Origin: Burkholderia sp. GAS332
Lineage (GTDB): Bacteria; Pseudomonadota; Gammaproteobacteria; Burkholderiales; Burkholderiaceae
Length of the DNA: 64,000 nt
Assembly (NCBI GenBank): GCA_900142905.1
Contig: FSRV01000001.1
Location: 3,906,001 to 3,970,000, forward strand
Direction of reading: 5' to 3'
This document shows, piece after piece, positions 53,663 to 62,467 of the stretch; within the stretch, counting starts at the first letter, position 1, and the number at the start of each line of letters is the position of its first letter. Both the position numbers and the translations under genes were made by a program. Below the pieces are notes generated by a model. The model did no database searches. It had not been told where the DNA came from and worked only from the letters and a program-made list of their open reading frames with translations.

Positions 53663-53692
53663 AAAAAGAGGCCGCGAACCATGTCGCGGCCT
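53663..53692 (-). terminator. orphan minus-strand terminator upstream of dcm
   Basis: Stem AGGCCGCG (53669-53676) pairs with CGCGGCCT (53685-53692); on the minus strand TTTTTT follows (53663-53668 on plus are A). On the plus strand no T-run follows, so it acts only for leftward transcription. No minus-strand gene ends here, so it may close a small RNA made from 53700-53850 or stop antisense transcription from dcm. Confidence 0.6.
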
Positions 53693-53874
53693 GAACACGT
53701 CGCAACGCGGGGAATTCGCGTCACTCCACAAGCCTACACGTCCAACTGTGACACTCGCATTTAGGCGGAGGCGGTCTTTGTGTGACCGGAAATTTCTGCT
53801 CGCGGTTAGTGAAAATAGGAAAAAGGGACGACCTTAGGTCATAATGTCCGCAAAAATTCCCAGCAAGGATATCC

Positions 53875-55158
53875 GTGACCCTCGCCGCACCGCTCGACCT
53901 GCTCAAACAGGCGCGCGCCCGCTTCACTCAACGCGAAATCGCCGCGCACGTCGGTAAGGACATCAAGACGGTGCGCCGCTGGGAAAAAGGCGAAACACCG
54001 TGTCCGTCGATGCTCGAACCGGCACTGCGCGACCTGCTCCACAGCAGCGGCCGGGCGAAAGCCGGCGCGGCGACAGGCGACGCGCAGTTCCGCTTCGTTG
54101 ATCTGTTTGCCGGTATAGGCGGAATTCGCATGGGTTTCGAGGCGCACGGCGGCGACTGCGTATTCACGAGCGAGTGGAACGATTTCTCCACCAAGACTTA
54201 TCGCGAGAACTACCCTGCCGACGGCGAGCACGCGCTGATCGGCGATATCGTCTCGTTTCCCGCCGAAGAGGTGCCGAGCCACGACGTGCTGCTCGGCGGC
54301 TTTCCGTGCCAGCCGTTCTCGATTGCCGGCGTCAGCAAGAAAAACGCGCTGGGCCGGCCGCACGGTTTCGAGTGCACGACGCAGGGCACACTGTTTTTCG
54401 ACGTCGCGCGAATCATCGCGGCCAAGCGCCCCGCCGCGTTCCTGCTGGAGAACGTGAAGAATCTGCTCTCGCACGACAAAGGCCGCACCTTCGACGTGAT
54501 CCTGCAGACCTTGCGCGACGAACTCGGCTATGAAGTGCACTACCGCGTGGTCGACGGCCAGCATTTCACGCCGCAGCACCGGGAGCGCATCATCATCGTC
54601 GGTTTTCGCGGCAAGACGTCGTTCTCCTGGGACGATCTGCGTCTGCCGGACAGCGGTCCGCGCCTGGGCTCGATCCTGCATCGCACGGATGGCAGCGAAC
54701 CGGTGCTGCCGTGGGACCACGATCGCTTCTTCGACCATACCGGCAAACGCGTGCAAGAGAAGTACACGCTCACGCCCAATCTCTGGACCTATCTGCAAAA
54801 CTACGCGGCGAAGCATCGTGCGGCGGGAAACGGCTTTGGCTTCGGCATGGCCTATCCCGACAGCGTCACGCGCACACTCTCCGCGCGTTATCACAAGGAC
54901 GGCTCGGAGATTCTGGTCTATCAGGGCGAGCAGTTGCGGCCGCGGCGCCTCACGCCGCGCGAATGCGCCCGGCTGATGGGTTTTCCCGACACCTTCAGGA
55001 TTCCGGTCAGCGACACGCAGGCTTACCGGCAATTCGGCAACAGTGTCGTGATGCCGGTGATGCGGGAAGTGGCGCGCATCATGCTGCCGCATGTGCAAAC
55101 GCTGCTCGCCGAGGACACGCGCCATGGCTCGAAGCAAACCCTTTCGCTCTATTCCTGA
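53875..55158 (+). CDS. dcm: Dcm-type DNA cytosine-C5 methyltransferase with N-terminal HTH
   Basis: This 427-aa protein starts at GTG 53875 after AAGGA. Residues about 8-45 form an XRE-like HTH ([31 protein letters not shown]). The catalytic domain closely follows E. coli Dcm: [16 protein letters not shown], the PC loop [20 protein letters not shown] with catalytic Cys145, [28 protein letters not shown] and [13 protein letters not shown]. Dcm methylates the inner C of CCWGG; the same target is likely. The next gene is vsr, 30 bases on. No cognate endonuclease is present, so it is an orphan methyltransferase. Confidence 0.93.
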   Translation: MTLAAPLDLLKQARARFTQREIAAHVGKDIKTVRRWEKGETPCPSMLEPALRDLLHSSGRAKAGAATGDAQFRFVDLFAGIGGIRMGFEAHGGDCVFTSEWNDFSTKTYRENYPADGEHALIGDIVSFPAEEVPSHDVLLGGFPCQPFSIAGVSKKNALGRPHGFECTTQGTLFFDVARIIAAKRPAAFLLENVKNLLSHDKGRTFDVILQTLRDELGYEVHYRVVDGQHFTPQHRERIIIVGFRGKTSFSWDDLRLPDSGPRLGSILHRTDGSEPVLPWDHDRFFDHTGKRVQEKYTLTPNLWTYLQNYAAKHRAAGNGFGFGMAYPDSVTRTLSARYHKDGSEILVYQGEQLRPRRLTPRECARLMGFPDTFRIPVSDTQAYRQFGNSVVMPVMREVARIMLPHVQTLLAEDTRHGSKQTLSLYS

Positions 55159-55188
55159 GCGGCCTGATCCGTTGCCCGGGCGCTGACG

Positions 55189-55635
55189 ATGGTCGATATC
55201 GTCGACAGCGCCACGCGCAGCCGGATGATGTCCGGCATTCGCGGCCGCAACACGAAACCGGAAATCCTGATCCGCAGCCTGCTGCATGGCCAGGGCTTTC
55301 GTTTCCGTCTGGACGCGCGCGATCTGCCCGGCCGCCCTGACATCGTGCTGCCGCGCTACCGCGCCGTCGTGCTGGTGCACGGCTGCTTCTGGCACGGCCA
55401 CGACTGCCATCTTTTCAAATGGCCGCAAACACGGCCCGAGTTCTGGCGCGACAAGATCGGCCGCAATCGCAGCAACGACGACAAGGTTCAGGCGGCGTTG
55501 CTCGCCGGTGGCTGGCGCGTCGGCGTGGTGTGGGAATGTGCGTTGCGTGGCGCGAATCGCGATATCGACGGCGTGTTGCAGCGACTCGTCGAGTGGTTGA
55601 AGAGCGATGCGCCGCGCTTCGAGGAGCGCGGCTGA
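55189..55635 (+). CDS. vsr: very short patch repair endonuclease Vsr
   Basis: This 148-aa enzyme nicks 5' of T in T:G mismatches that arise from deamination of Dcm-methylated C. It matches E. coli Vsr: TRSRMMSGIRGRNTKPE, catalytic Asp51 in LPGRPDIVLP, the HGCFWHGHDCHLFKWPQTR loop with His63 and His68, and VVWECALRG. It follows dcm in the usual order and is probably co-transcribed. Confidence 0.95.
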   Translation: MVDIVDSATRSRMMSGIRGRNTKPEILIRSLLHGQGFRFRLDARDLPGRPDIVLPRYRAVVLVHGCFWHGHDCHLFKWPQTRPEFWRDKIGRNRSNDDKVQAALLAGGWRVGVVWECALRGANRDIDGVLQRLVEWLKSDAPRFEERG

Positions 55636-55831
55636 AAGCTGCTTGTAGCTTGCCCGGTTCGAGCGAATCTTGACGCCGCTGGTGATACACTCGATTGGCT
55701 AACTCGGGGTATTTGTTGCGTGCCGGCGCAGCCACAATCCGCCAGCAATCCTGCAACAGTCCAATTGCAGGCCTGCAGCAAAAAGACACGCCCCCGACTA
55801 TCCCAGAACCACTCAAGAAGGGAGGCACACA

Positions 55832-56335
55832 ATGGCTGATTTCCGTCTCTGGTCCGACGATTTCCCCACCAACGGCTTTATGCCGAAAGCCCACGAATAC
55901 CACGACAAGGCTTTCGGTGTGGACGGCGAGAACATCTCGCCCACGTTGCAGTGGGACGCGCCGCCGGCCGACACCCAAAGCTTCGCACTCACCGTTCACG
56001 ATCCCGACGCGCCCACCGGCAGCGGCTTCTGGCACTGGGTCGTCGTCAACATTCCGGCTGACGTCCGCTCACTGCCGCGCAACGCCGGCAAGGCCGATGG
56101 CTCGCTGCTGCCGCAAGGCGCACTGCAGTTGCGCAACGACTACGGCACGGTCGGCTTCGGCGGCGCCGCGCCGCCGCGTGGCGACAGAACGCATCGCTAC
56201 ATCTTCCGCCTGCATGCGCTGAAGGTGCCGCATCTGCCGATCAACGCGGAGACCACCAATGCGGTCGCGCGCTTCATGACGCATCTGAACGAACTCGACT
56301 CGACCACGCACACCGGTCTATACGAACTCAAATAA
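55832..56335 (+). CDS. YbhB/YbcL-family PEBP-like protein
   Basis: This 167-aa member of the phosphatidylethanolamine-binding (Raf kinase inhibitor-like) family has NISPTLQWDAPPADTQSFAL, the conserved DPDAPTGSGFWHWVVVNIPA, and GGAAPPRGDRTHRYIFRLHA. No signal peptide is visible. Family members bind small anions; the bacterial role is unclear. GGGAGGCACACA precedes the ATG. Confidence 0.93.
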   Translation: MADFRLWSDDFPTNGFMPKAHEYHDKAFGVDGENISPTLQWDAPPADTQSFALTVHDPDAPTGSGFWHWVVVNIPADVRSLPRNAGKADGSLLPQGALQLRNDYGTVGFGGAAPPRGDRTHRYIFRLHALKVPHLPINAETTNAVARFMTHLNELDSTTHTGLYELK

Positions 56336-56476
56336 CGCGTGAGCCGCGATGCCGGTGCGCTTTCGCAGCGCCCGGCATCATCGCTGCTTGCCGTCTTGTC
56401 TTTCCAGGGCGGTAAGCGGAGCGCGTGGCTTATCGTAGGAACACGATGAGCTACCCCACGCCAAATCAAAAGAACG

Positions 56477-57931
56477 ATGCACGCACAACCATCGCGCAAG
56501 GACAGTCCGATGCCGGCCGATGCCGCCCCCGTTGCTCCACTCGCCGCCGGCACACCGCTCTCGGATGACACCGAACAAGGCTTGCCGATTCCGCAACGCT
56601 ACTGGGCGATGCTGGTTATCGCCCTCGCCCTCACGCTGGCGGTGCTCGACAGTGCGATCGCCAACGTGGCGCTGCCGACCATCGCGCGCAATCTGAATGC
56701 GAGCGCGGCCGGCTCGATCTGGGTCGTCAACGCTTACCAGCTCGCCATCACCATTTCACTGCTGCCGCTCGCGTCGCTCGGCGATCGCATCGGCTACCGG
56801 CGCATTTACCTGGGCGGGCTGATCCTGTTCACCGTGGCGTCGTTCGGTTGCGCGTTATCCACCTCGCTGCCGACGCTCGCGCTTGCCCGCGTGGTCCAAG
56901 GCTTCGGCGCGGCGGGCATCATGAGTGTCAACACCGCGCTCGTGCGCATGATCTATCCCCCCGCGCAGCTCGGGCGCGGCGTGGCAATCAACGCGATGGT
57001 GGTCGCGGTGTCGTCCGCAGTCGGGCCGACCGTGGCTTCCGGCGTACTCGCCGTCGCCACGTGGCCGTGGCTGTTCGCGATCAATGTGCCGATCGGGATC
57101 GCGGCGATTGTCGGCGGCTTCAAGGCGCTGCCGATGAATCCCGGCCACGAGTCGCCCTATGACTATCTGAGCGCGGTGATGAATGCGTTCGTGTTCGGTC
57201 TGCTGATTTTCGCCGTCGATGGTCTCGGTCACGGCGAGCATTTCGGCTGGGTCGCCGTGCAGGCACTCGGCGCGGTGGTGATCGGCTACTTCTTCGTGCG
57301 CCGTCAATTGACTCAGCCCGCGCCCCTGCTGCCGATTGATTTGCTGCGCATTCCCGTGTTCGCCTTGTCGATCGGCACCTCGGTCTGTTCGTTCTGCGCG
57401 CAGATGCTGGCCTTCGTATCGTTGCCGTTTCTGTTACAGGACGCGCTCGGTTTCTCGCAAGTAGAGACCGGTTTGCTGATAACGCCGTGGCCGGCGGTGA
57501 TTATCATTGCTGCGCCGATTGCCGGTGTCCTGTCGGACAAGGTGTCGTCCGGCTGGCTGGGCGGCGTCGGACTCGCTGCGATGACGGTGGGTCTGCTGCT
57601 GCTCGCCACCCTCGGCGCGCATCCTGAGCCCATGCAGATCGCGTGGCGCATGGCGTTGTGCGGCGCGGGCTTCGGGATCTTCCAGTCGCCCAACAACCGG
57701 ACCATGTTGTCGGCCGCGCCGCGCGAGCGCAGCGGCGGTGCGAGCGGCATGCTCGGCACCGCGCGCCTGACCGGACAGACGCTCGGCGCCGCGCTGGTCG
57801 CGCTGATCTTCGGCATTGCGCCGCAGCATGGGCCGACTATCGCGCTGTACGTGGCCGCGTGCTTTTCGGCGGTCGCCGCCGTGGTCAGTACGTTGCGGGT
57901 GATGCAGCGCGTCACCGTGCAAACGGCGTGA
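56477..57931 (+). CDS. MFS transporter (DHA2-like, 14 segments)
   Basis: This 484-aa exporter has the DHA2 pattern: LTLAVLDSAIANVALPTIAR with motif D, SLGDRIGYRRIYLGG with motif A, ARVVQGFGAAGIMSVNTALV, and motif C VGPTVASGVL. It probably exports drugs or metabolites. No regulator is adjacent. The start may be ATG 56477 or 56510 (MPADAAPV), the latter following AAGGACAG. Confidence 0.92.
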   Translation: MHAQPSRKDSPMPADAAPVAPLAAGTPLSDDTEQGLPIPQRYWAMLVIALALTLAVLDSAIANVALPTIARNLNASAAGSIWVVNAYQLAITISLLPLASLGDRIGYRRIYLGGLILFTVASFGCALSTSLPTLALARVVQGFGAAGIMSVNTALVRMIYPPAQLGRGVAINAMVVAVSSAVGPTVASGVLAVATWPWLFAINVPIGIAAIVGGFKALPMNPGHESPYDYLSAVMNAFVFGLLIFAVDGLGHGEHFGWVAVQALGAVVIGYFFVRRQLTQPAPLLPIDLLRIPVFALSIGTSVCSFCAQMLAFVSLPFLLQDALGFSQVETGLLITPWPAVIIIAAPIAGVLSDKVSSGWLGGVGLAAMTVGLLLLATLGAHPEPMQIAWRMALCGAGFGIFQSPNNRTMLSAAPRERSGGASGMLGTARLTGQTLGAALVALIFGIAPQHGPTIALYVAACFSAVAAVVSTLRVMQRVTVQTA

Positions 57932-58044
57932 GCGCGTGGCAGGCTTCAGCGCTCGCCGATCTGAATGCGTTGTTGCGGGAATACGTTGCAGGCATAGGCA
58001 CATGACCGGCCTGAGCAGCTTATCCGCCTGAACCCGGATACAAC

Positions 58045-58083
58045 AAGGGCGCGAATCGCATGCTGCGGTCCGCGCCCTTTTTT
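58045..58083 (+). terminator. terminator after the MFS gene
   Basis: Stem AAGGGCGCG (58045-58053) pairs with CGCGCCCTT (58071-58079) and is followed by TTTT. It lies about 110 bases past the MFS stop and 84 before the end of convergent otsA. Confidence 0.82.
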
Positions 58084-58166
58084 AATGCTTCAGCCTTGTC
58101 CAAACAGTTCGACGTGATCAGCGCGCGCGGTCCTTGAAGGGATCCAGGCCGCCGTCGATGATGCGG

Positions 58167-59597
58167 CTACGACGACGATGCCGTCACGTCAGCGAGCTTT
58201 ACCGCTTTGGCCGTCACCGACGCGGCGGTCGTGACGTTGCGCAGATCGCCAAGGAAAGTATCACGCCAGACCGACAGATTGTTCTCGCGCATCGGCGCCA
58301 TCATGTCCGCATGACGCGCCTGACGCTCGGCGAGCGACATCGACAATGCGCGCTCCAGCGCCTCGGCCATCTGTGACAGATCGAACGGATTGACGACCAG
58401 CGCACCCGGCAGTTGCTCGGCCGCACCGGCAAATTGCGACAACACGAGTACACCCGGATCGGCCGGATCCTGTGATGCAACGTACTCCTTCGCGACCAGG
58501 TTCATCCCGTCGCGCAGCGGCGTTACATAGCCGACCTGCGATTGACGGAACAACGCCATCAGCAGATTGCGCTCGTACTTGCGGTTCAGATACTGGATCG
58601 GCGTCCAGTCGAGTTGCGCGAACCGGCCGTTGATGCGGCCGGCTTCACCCTCAAGCGTCTGACGAATGCGCTGGTAGGTTGCCACGTCCGCGCGCGTCGG
58701 CGGCGCGATCTGCACCAGCGAAACGCGTCCGTGCCACCCTGGTGCATTCAGCAGCAGCCGTTCGAACGCCTGAAAGCGCTCCACCAAACCCTTCGAATAA
58801 TCGAGCCGGTCGACGCTCATGATCAGCTTGCGCCCGCGCATGCCGTCACGCAGACTGCGCACCGGCTTGCGGTCGGTGAACTGCTCGGCGGCCTTGGCGA
58901 TCGCGTCCGGATAGATGCCGATCGGGTACGCCGCCACTTTCAGGAAGCGGTTGTAGGCGTGCACCATGCCGTCTTCGCTCGAGGTGCCGTGCTGGCCGCG
59001 CTCGATATAGTCGACGAACGACTGCCGGTCCGCTTCGGTCTGGAAACCGACCACGTCGTAGCTGCACATCGCTTTGACCAATTCCTCGTGCGGCGGAATC
59101 GTGCGGAGTACTTCCGGAACCGGAAACGGAATATGCAGGAAGAAGCCGATCGGATTCTTCACGCCGATTTCTCGCAGGCAACGCGCGAATGGCAGCAGGT
59201 GATAGTCGTGCACCCAGATGATGTCATCGGGTTTGAGCAACTCCTTGAGCTGCTTGGCGAGCGTCGCGTTGACGCGCTGATAGCCCGCGTATTCCTGCCG
59301 GTCGTAGCGCGACAGGTCGTTGCGATAGTGGAACGTCGGCCACAGTGTCGCGTTGGAAAAGCCGCGATAGTACTGGTCATAGTCGCGCTTGGTGAGGCCC
59401 ACCGTCGCGTACGTCACATTGCCCTGCTTCTCGATCACGGGCGCGGACGGCTCGCTCACCGTTTCACCGCTCCAGCCGAACCAGACTCCGCCGGTTTCCT
59501 TCAACGCGTCCAACACGCCGATCGCGAGGCCACCTGCCGCGGGACGGCCTTCCTGAATTGGCGCCACACGATTCGATACCACGATCAGTCTGCTCAT
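58167..59597 (-). CDS. otsA: trehalose-6-phosphate synthase
   Basis: This 476-aa GT20 enzyme makes trehalose-6-phosphate from UDP-glucose and glucose-6-phosphate. It shows MSRLIVVSNRVAPIQEGRPA, GGLAIGVLDALKETGGVWFG, WSGET, IWVHDYHLLPFARCLRE, FFLHIPFPVPEVL, VDRLDYSKGLVERFQAFERL and PLRDGMNLVAKEYVASQ. Length matches OtsA. No otsB is in the window. The ATG at 59597 is supported by TGGAGTACC upstream. It likely serves osmotic or desiccation tolerance. Confidence 0.96.
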   Translation of the reverse strand: MSRLIVVSNRVAPIQEGRPAAGGLAIGVLDALKETGGVWFGWSGETVSEPSAPVIEKQGNVTYATVGLTKRDYDQYYRGFSNATLWPTFHYRNDLSRYDRQEYAGYQRVNATLAKQLKELLKPDDIIWVHDYHLLPFARCLREIGVKNPIGFFLHIPFPVPEVLRTIPPHEELVKAMCSYDVVGFQTEADRQSFVDYIERGQHGTSSEDGMVHAYNRFLKVAAYPIGIYPDAIAKAAEQFTDRKPVRSLRDGMRGRKLIMSVDRLDYSKGLVERFQAFERLLLNAPGWHGRVSLVQIAPPTRADVATYQRIRQTLEGEAGRINGRFAQLDWTPIQYLNRKYERNLLMALFRQSQVGYVTPLRDGMNLVAKEYVASQDPADPGVLVLSQFAGAAEQLPGALVVNPFDLSQMAEALERALSMSLAERQARHADMMAPMRENNLSVWRDTFLGDLRNVTTAASVTAKAVKLADVTASSS

Positions 59598-59808
59598 TGG
59601 TACTCCATCTGGTCAGTTGTTTCGTTGCATACGGATATGTGCCAAAGAGGTGCACGCAAGTCGCGTGCCGTTTTTTGAGATACTGGAAATAAATATGTGT
59701 GCAAATGTGACGGACGAGCAGAAACGCGCGACATCGAAGCACCGCGAAGAATTTTTTTCTGCTTTGTATGACGAAATCGGGGCCGTTCTTACCGGCCATC
59801 CGACCGGT

Positions 59809-60021
59809 TCAAGCGTCCTGCTCCGAGCCGAGATCGCGCTGGTACTCCAGCCCTTCCGGACGCACGCCGCCCTGGTTGTGCTCGCCGTCTGGCGGCGCAT
59901 TGGGGGCGACGCGGTTCTGCGCTGCCGGGTCTGGCGATTCCGGCGGAGCGCTGTTGCTGGTGCCTGGCCGGGCATCGCGCTTTGAGTGGCGCGCGGAACG
60001 TCGCAGTGCTGGATGTCTCAT
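59809..60021 (-). CDS. small unknown hydrophilic protein, 70 aa
   Basis: No family recognised. The ATG at 60021 has a strong GGAGG eight bases upstream. The protein is charged and Pro-rich: MRHPALRRSARHSKRDARPG, then APPESPDPAAQNRVAPNAPP, ending in LEYQRDLGSEQDA. Probably disordered. It lies on the otsA strand, 210 bases upstream of otsA. Confidence 0.55.
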   Translation of the reverse strand: MRHPALRRSARHSKRDARPGTSNSAPPESPDPAAQNRVAPNAPPDGEHNQGGVRPEGLEYQRDLGSEQDA

Positions 60022-60174
60022 GATCGATGCCTCCGGGGGAAGCCCGCCGCCTTCGAGAGCGGCATCAATACAGTCTAGGGGGCACGACGGCAAATTGCCG
60101 GTAAAAGATGCGCCGGTTTTGTAACAAGTACATAAATTTGCTGCGATGGGGTGCGGTTCAGCGCACAGACCATG

Positions 60175-60411
60175 TCAGAGTTGCATGCTTCTTGGCTGTG
60201 GCGGCGGGTGCCGGCTGGCTTGTGGCGTTTGGGTGGGCTGGGGCGGTGGGTCGCCGATTGGCGGAGCAACGGGTTCGATCGGGTCTGGTGTTGGACTTGG
60301 GTCCGGAGTCGTGTCGGGTTCGGCAGGATCCGGCGTCGGCGGCTCGATTGGCTCGGGACGGTGAGCGTGTTTTGGGAGGGGAAGCGCGGGAGCGGTGGCG
60401 TATTCCGACAT
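60175..60411 (-). CDS. small proline-rich protein, 78 aa
   Basis: The start ATG at 60411 follows GAGGATCACC. The product is dominated by Pro-x repeats: MSEYATAPALPLPKHAHRPE, PTPDPAEPDTTPDPSPTPDP and APPIGDPPPQPTQTPQ. No signal peptide is visible. Low complexity makes homology uncertain, but the ribosome site favours a real gene. It adjoins the repeat-rich region to its right. Confidence 0.5.
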   Translation of the reverse strand: MSEYATAPALPLPKHAHRPEPIEPPTPDPAEPDTTPDPSPTPDPIEPVAPPIGDPPPQPTQTPQASRHPPPQPRSMQL

Positions 60412-60493
60412 GTCGGTGATCCTCGTTTTTGCGTTCCGTTGAATCGCAGCAAGGGCTATGCCGGGGTGGGGGGGCGCTGTGGGCGGCGGTTTC

Positions 60494-60556
60494 TTGCCTA
60501 CGGCGGTTTCTTGCCTACGGCGGTTTCTTGCCTACGGCGGTTTCTTGCCTACGGCG
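60494..60556. repeat. 17-bp tandem repeat
   Basis: TTGCCTACGGCGGTTTC occurs three times without gap (60494-60510, 60511-60527, 60528-60544), with a partial copy before and one after to about 60556. It belongs to the outer side of the dispersed repeat element. Confidence 0.9.
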
Positions 60557-60625
60557 TTTGCGCTTGCTTCTGGTTCTCTTTTAGCCTTTCCTTATTCTCG
60601 CTGCTTTGGGCATTCCTTGATTTGT

Positions 60626-60740
60626 TTGCCTTCGCGGCGCTTGTTTCTGTGTGCCTGCGGCGGTGGGCTTTTCTTGATCTGGTTGCCTTCGCGGCGCTTG
60701 TTAGTCTGTGTGCCTACGGCGTTGGCCTTTCCTTGAATTC
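60626..60740. repeat. 57-bp degenerate tandem duplication
   Basis: Two units (60626-60682 and 60683-60740) share TTGCCTTCGCGGCGCTTGTT, then CTGTGTGCCT-CGGCG-TGG, and a CTT-CTTGA ending. The sequence 60557-60625 looks like a third, more diverged unit. The second unit overlaps the outer part of the palindromic element. Confidence 0.7.
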
Positions 60741-60763
60741 TTAGTGGTTTATTAGCGTTGCCC

Positions 60764-60773
60764 CTGTGCGGGG
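60764..60773. repeat. left copy of 10-bp target-site duplication
   Basis: CTGTGCGGGG here is repeated exactly at 62143-62152, flanking the IS on both sides. Confidence 0.9.
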
Positions 60774-62142
60774 CAATGCTCTCAACTTAAGCCCGAAAGG
60801 GCTTGTATACGGGGCATTTGCCCTGTAAACTTCATCGCATAACTGATTGATAAATAAACGATATGAACTCAAATACCAGCGTCCTCGCAACTCCTGGCTG
60901 AGTTCTCCGATTTCCTGTTCGACCCGGCACTCGCTGAGCGCGTGCGTCTTTCTCCCACTGCCTTTACCCGCAATCGCATCCTGACGCTGCCACGCATGGC
61001 CGCGTTGCTAATGTCGGGCATGCGCACGAGCGTGCAGGCCGAACTCGATGGGCTGTTTGGCGCGCTGCACGGGCAGGCGGTGCGCGCCCGCGCGGTGAGT
61101 GCACAGGCCTTCAGCAAGGCACGCCGCGGCCTGTCGGCCGAGCTGTTCGAACTGGCCCGCGCCCGCCTGGTTGAACTGGCCCAACCCTACATTGATTCGA
61201 TGCGCTGGAATGGCCTGAGGCTGGTCGCAGCCGACGGTAGCCGTCTGCGGGTAGGCACGCGCGAAGGCCATGATCTGCGCGCCGACCACTACGCATTTGC
61301 CCTGTTCCTGCCGGGGCCGGAGCTGACCCTGCACGCCGCGCTCCATCCGGCCGACGGATCCGAGCGGCAGATGCTGTTCGAAGCGCTGGAGGTGCTGCAG
61401 CCGCACGCCGATCTGCTGCTGCTTGATCGCGGCTATCTCGGCAACATGATGGTGGCCGCGCTGGCGCAGCGCGAGATCCCGTTCTGTCTGCGCGTGGATG
61501 CACGCGCCTGGACGTGCGTCACCGCCTTTGCGCGCAGTGGCGAGGCTGAGCGAATCGTGACACTGGCCGCGCCCAATGAACAGGACGCCCTTGACTATGA
61601 ACTGGTGCGCACGCCCACCACGGTGCGCCTGATCCGCGATGTCACTCCTGGCGGACGTGTTCGCGTGCTGATGACCTCGCTGCTCGATCGCCAGCGCTAT
61701 CCGGCTGCCACCTTCGGGGCGCTCTATCATCAGCGCTGGCGCATCGAGGAAGCGTTCAAACGGCTCAAGCACCGGCTGCGGCTGGAGGCTGTCACGGGGC
61801 TGGACTACCTGGCGCTGCAGCAGGACTTCGGCGCAAAAACCGTCGCCGATAACCTGTGCACACTGCTCAGCGATCTCGACGATGCGTCTCACGATGACGC
61901 ACCTGCCAGCCGTCCTGACCGTGTTTATGCGCTGGGTGCCCTCAAGCCAATCCTCGGCGCGTGCCTGCTACGGATTGAACACTGCCTGAACCTGCTGCCC
62001 AAAGTCATGCCGGCCATCCACCAGGCCCGATGTCGTATCCAGCCCTCGCGCTCTTACCCACGACCGCCCAGCAAAGCCAAGCCCCATCACCATCTCGCGT
62101 ACAAGCCTGCTTGATGAAATGGGGCTTAAGTTGAGAGCATTG
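60774..62142 (+). mobile_element. complete IS4-family insertion sequence, 1369 bp
   Basis: Both ends carry the same perfect 21-bp inverted repeat (begins CAATGCTCTCAACTTAAG; left 60774-60794, right 62122-62142). A 10-bp direct repeat CTGTGCGGGG flanks the element, within the 9-13 bp range known for IS4 family members. One transposase frame fills the interior. The intact ends and identical target duplication point to a recent insertion, into one arm of a palindromic repeat. Confidence 0.93.
60942..62114 (+). CDS. IS4-family transposase, N-terminus possibly frameshifted
   Basis: This 390-aa frame starts at GTG 60942. DDE residues are visible: Asp98 in LVAADGSRLRV, a second Asp in LLLLDRGYLGN (about 163), and the Glu in the YREK signature YHQRWRIEEAFKRLK (Y-2-R-3-E-6-K), which is exact for IS4. 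The coding frame continues 25 codons upstream of the GTG (QLLAEFSDFLFDPALAER) but is closed by a stop at 60864-60866. An ATG at 60863 opens a 12-codon frame that would join it by a one-base slip near 60880. Either the N-terminus is damaged or a frameshift is used, so activity is uncertain. Confidence 0.88.
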   Translation: MRLSPTAFTRNRILTLPRMAALLMSGMRTSVQAELDGLFGALHGQAVRARAVSAQAFSKARRGLSAELFELARARLVELAQPYIDSMRWNGLRLVAADGSRLRVGTREGHDLRADHYAFALFLPGPELTLHAALHPADGSERQMLFEALEVLQPHADLLLLDRGYLGNMMVAALAQREIPFCLRVDARAWTCVTAFARSGEAERIVTLAAPNEQDALDYELVRTPTTVRLIRDVTPGGRVRVLMTSLLDRQRYPAATFGALYHQRWRIEEAFKRLKHRLRLEAVTGLDYLALQQDFGAKTVADNLCTLLSDLDDASHDDAPASRPDRVYALGALKPILGACLLRIEHCLNLLPKVMPAIHQARCRIQPSRSYPRPPSKAKPHHHLAYKPA

Positions 62143-62152
62143 CTGTGCGGGG
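62143..62152. repeat. right copy of 10-bp target-site duplication
   Basis: CTGTGCGGGG matches 60764-60773 exactly. Confidence 0.9.
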
Positions 62153-62467
62153 CGGCACTTACTTTCTTTGCCGCCGCAAAGAAAGATAAGCAAAGAAAGC
62201 GGCTCGAACCCCCTGCTAAGCGGGTCCCCCGCACAGCCACGGTAGTGGTGCATCTGGAATCCGTGCTCCCGCACACTTCGCGTGAGTGACAAGGCGCTCA
62301 TACTTCCCGCCTCGCACTACGTGCTCGCCGGAAGGGTCCATCAGAAAACATGGGCTTCGTTTGGACTCGGTGGGACCATCGGCTTCGCCTCGCCGATGTG
62401 TCAATCCGGAAAGGCCACCGACGCCGAACAGAGCCAGCAGCAAACGAAAGACGGCTAGGCGCTGAAA

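Noticed and set aside
53875..55635. Complete restriction-modification or defence island
   Set aside because: Only methyltransferase and Vsr are present; flanking genes are PEBP, MFS and a small unknown protein, and no endonuclease is seen.
60151..60744. 197-aa frame rich in Leu, Phe and Ala through the tandem repeats
   Set aside because: It is created by reading the 17-bp and 57-bp repeats, and it overlaps the proline-rich gene on the other strand.
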